From Thiotrichaceae bacterium (GTDB taxonomy: Bacteria > Pseudomonadota > Gammaproteobacteria > Thiotrichales > Thiotrichaceae), in the NCBI GenBank assembly GCA_027008885.1, contig JALVDQ010000440.1, positions 1 to 7,141 of the forward strand: a stretch of 7,141 bases of DNA, in the 5' to 3' direction. How positions within the stretch are numbered: position 1 is the stretch's first letter; the number at the start of each line of letters is the position of its first letter. The notes under the pieces were generated by a model. The model saw nothing but the letters and a program-made list of their open reading frames with translations, had not been told where the DNA came from and searched no databases. Both the position numbers and the translations under genes were made by a program. This document shows positions 6,283 through 7,141 of the stretch, piece after piece.

Positions 6283-6813
6283 TTAATAAGCTGTTCCAAA
6301 ATGAGGATTAACATCATTTTCCAGTCTTGGCAGCTGTGCCAAAAGGTGTATGGTGAACAGTGGTCCATACGGAAACAGCTTATACAAATGTTTCTTTCCA
6401 CCTTTTTCCTTAAACGCTTTTGTCAGGATACGGTAAACGCGATATGCCCTGTTTGCCTCTTTCCTGGAGAGTTTTCCATAGCGACAAAATTGATCGTCTT
6501 CGGCATCCAGTTCGGCATTGCAATCCTGATTTTGCAGGCAATCAATGTATTCCCAATACTTGTTTTTTCCTTCATACGCAGTGGGATTGGCTTCACAACA
6601 TTTTTCATAGAAATCAAAGAGAAAATTAATCACTTCCCAATGATCATCGGTAAGCTCCATATCCAGTAATTCTGCATTCGCTTTAATGCGCTGGTTTATT
6701 TCCTCACGCGCTGTTTCGCGTACAATGTCAGCAGGCGGATAATCGGCTGGCGGTAATAAAACCGGAGCTAGCTGACTTAGCATATCTTCTAGTTTTTTGT
6801 CTCCAATACTCAT
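6283..6813 (-). CDS. DsrC/TusE-family protein lacking both C-terminal redox cysteines
   Basis: DsrC-family proteins carry sulfur, or regulate sulfur metabolism, through cysteines on a flexible C-terminal arm. Residues 53-69 (ELTDDHWEVINFLFDFY) and 126-151 (ending LYKLFPYGP) match the conserved helices and the LFPYGP motif of Allochromatium DsrC. In DsrC the arm after GP holds CysB at the fifth position and CysA eleven residues later. Here those places are H156 and D167, so both are lost, and eight extra residues end the protein. Family members have about 105-115 residues; this one has 176, mainly through an insertion around 74-121. All five cysteines (72, 73, 92, 98, 110) lie in or beside that insertion. 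The N-terminal 50 residues are unlike DsrC. GGAG six bases before the ATG supports the start. A class without either cysteine has been called RspA and proposed to be regulatory. Sulfur transfer by the classical arm is impossible; a regulatory or metal/thiol role is inference. Confidence 0.85.
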   Translation of the reverse strand: MSIGDKKLEDMLSQLAPVLLPPADYPPADIVRETAREEINQRIKANAELLDMELTDDHWEVINFLFDFYEKCCEANPTAYEGKNKYWEYIDCLQNQDCNAELDAEDDQFCRYGKLSRKEANRAYRVYRILTKAFKEKGGKKHLYKLFPYGPLFTIHLLAQLPRLENDVNPHFGTAY

Positions 6814-6843
6814 TTCTTTCTCCTTTGTTAGTTTATTCCTTAA

Positions 6844-6867
6844 TTAGGGACACACACTGAAAGACAT
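6844..6867 (-). CDS. Possible 7-codon leader ORF before the DsrC-like gene
   Basis: The minus strand reads ATG TCT TTC AGT GTG TGT CCC TAA, encoding MSFSVCP. A strong GGAGG (plus 6873-6877) lies five bases upstream, a better ribosome binding site than most genes here have. Its stop is 30 bases before the DsrC-like ATG. It has one cysteine codon and no run of regulatory codons. It may be a translated leader peptide, a remnant, or chance; there is no homology evidence. Confidence 0.3.
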   Translation of the reverse strand: MSFSVCP

Positions 6868-6982
6868 AAGTACCTCCAGCGAATTAGGGGGCAGTTTACA
6901 GTAAGGAGAAAAAACAAAATGTCAGCCAAGTGACACTCAAACAAAGAAATCTGGATCAGTAGTTCAGCTTAAAGAAATTTAG

Positions 6983-7015
6983 AATGTGGGTGAAATGTGG
7001 GTGAAATGTGGCTGT
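6983..7015. repeat. 11-bp tandem repeat, three copies
   Basis: The plus strand has AATGTGGGTGA twice in perfect tandem (6983-6993, 6994-7004), then AATGTGGCTGT (7005-7015), which differs at two positions. The unit length of 11 puts the copies on about the same face of the helix, as in iterated regulator sites, but it may be a simple replication-slippage repeat. Confidence 0.8.
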
Positions 7016-7043
7016 AACAAGGTAAGAGTCGGCATAAACTACC

Positions 7044-7141
7044 ATCAAGGTAGAACAGCCAGTTACCCAACTGTCCCCTCACAGATCCCTGCGTGCGGAT
7101 TTCCCGCACAGGGCTCTTCAAAACTGCTCGCTTTGCACGTC
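7044..7141 (-). mobile_element. Probable 3' end of a group II intron (domains V and VI), cut by the window edge
   Basis: On the minus strand the segment 7117-7083 folds like domain V. It has a lower stem AGAGCCCUG/CAGGGAUCU with the AGC triad, a 2-base CG bulge, an upper stem UGCGG/CCGCA and a GAAA-type loop, 35 bases against the usual 34. After a short linker, 7078-7049 can fold as domain VI: a GGGG-ACAG arm against CUGU...CUACC with an unpaired A at 7051, and an internal CAGTT/AACTG hairpin (7060-7073). The A is followed by seven bases ending in AT, consistent with a branch point and the AY 3' end, which would put the intron boundary near 7044/7043. The rest of the intron, including any reverse transcriptase, would lie beyond 7141. 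The boundary is inferred; the domain V match is the main evidence. Confidence 0.6.

Larger units (their letters stand above)
6814..7043. other. Gene-free leader region upstream of the DsrC-like gene
   Basis: No credible full-length gene is seen in these 230 bases. They contain the MSFSVCP mini-ORF (6844-6867), AT-rich sequence from about 6900 to 6985 and an 11-bp tandem repeat (6983-7015). The promoter for the DsrC-like gene and dnaK should lie here, but no convincing -35/-10 pair was found. A CTGACA hexamer on the minus strand near 6926-6931 lacks a matching -10. A GCCCCCTAAT stretch near 6883-6892 recalls the sigma-32 -10 box but has no CTTGAA at the right distance. Confidence 0.6.

Noticed and set aside
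6007..6669. 220-codon plus-strand open frame overlapping the 5' end of dnaK and the DsrC-like gene
   Set aside because: It lies antisense to two genes with clear family motifs, has no recognisable domain and no ribosome binding site that stands out.
6881..6915. Sigma-32 heat-shock promoter for the DsrC-like gene and dnaK
   Set aside because: A CCCCCTAAT stretch resembles the -10, but the -35 position reads TTTTTTCTCC-like sequence instead of CTTGAA.
6919..6933. Plus-strand mini-ORF MSAK after a GGAG
   Set aside because: Only four codons, spacing to the GGAG is long, and no plus-strand gene follows.
7044..7141. Coding frame through the intron end on the minus strand
   Set aside because: One frame stays open through the domain V/VI region, but the pairing pattern explains the sequence better and no protein family was recognised.
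1..7141. CRISPR array, tRNA or rRNA genes
   Set aside because: No regularly spaced repeats with spacers, no tRNA cloverleaf landmarks and no rRNA signature sequences were seen.

Overview
The window comes from a bacterial chromosome, most likely a gammaproteobacterium. The support is the gene order recO-pdxJ-acpS, DnaK, CysM and RecO proteins that closely resemble enterobacterial and pseudomonad ones, and a protein of the DsrC/TusE family. DsrC-like paralogues are typical of sulfur-oxidising gammaproteobacteria, and the many small repeats plus an apparent group II intron end would fit a Thiotrichales-like genome. That lineage assignment is inference and weak. Every convincing gene lies on the minus strand, so transcription runs from high to low coordinates.

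Right part (about 7141 down to 3252): the window opens with what looks like the 3' end (domains V and VI) of a group II intron. A gene-free leader of about 230 bases follows, holding an 11-bp tandem repeat and a 7-codon ORF with a strong ribosome binding site. Next come a DsrC-like gene, dnaK and a secreted YfdX-family gene. The DsrC-like protein keeps the family fold signature but has lost both redox cysteines of the C-terminal arm. It carries instead a cysteine-containing insertion of roughly 45 residues. dnaK stands without grpE before it or dnaJ after it. The DsrC-like gene and dnaK are 30 bases apart and look co-transcribed; yfdX is separated from dnaK by 112 bases and a palindrome.

Middle (3251-3035): an intergenic region with a terminator-like inverted repeat that can fold in two mutually exclusive ways, three heptanucleotide repeats, one copy of a 29-bp dispersed repeat and a candidate promoter for recO.

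Left part (3034 to 1): recO (recombinational repair), pdxJ (vitamin B6), acpS (acyl carrier protein activation), cysM (cysteine synthesis) and the first 45 codons of a PolB-type 3'-5' exonuclease, probably one loosely spaced operon. The 29-bp repeat occurs again, same orientation and perfectly conserved, between acpS and cysM.

The housekeeping genes look intact and ordinary. The points worth attention are the cysteine-shifted DsrC-like protein and its linkage to dnaK and yfdX, the duplicated 29-bp repeat, the switch-like inverted repeats after yfdX, the mini-ORF leader, and the intron end at the window edge.
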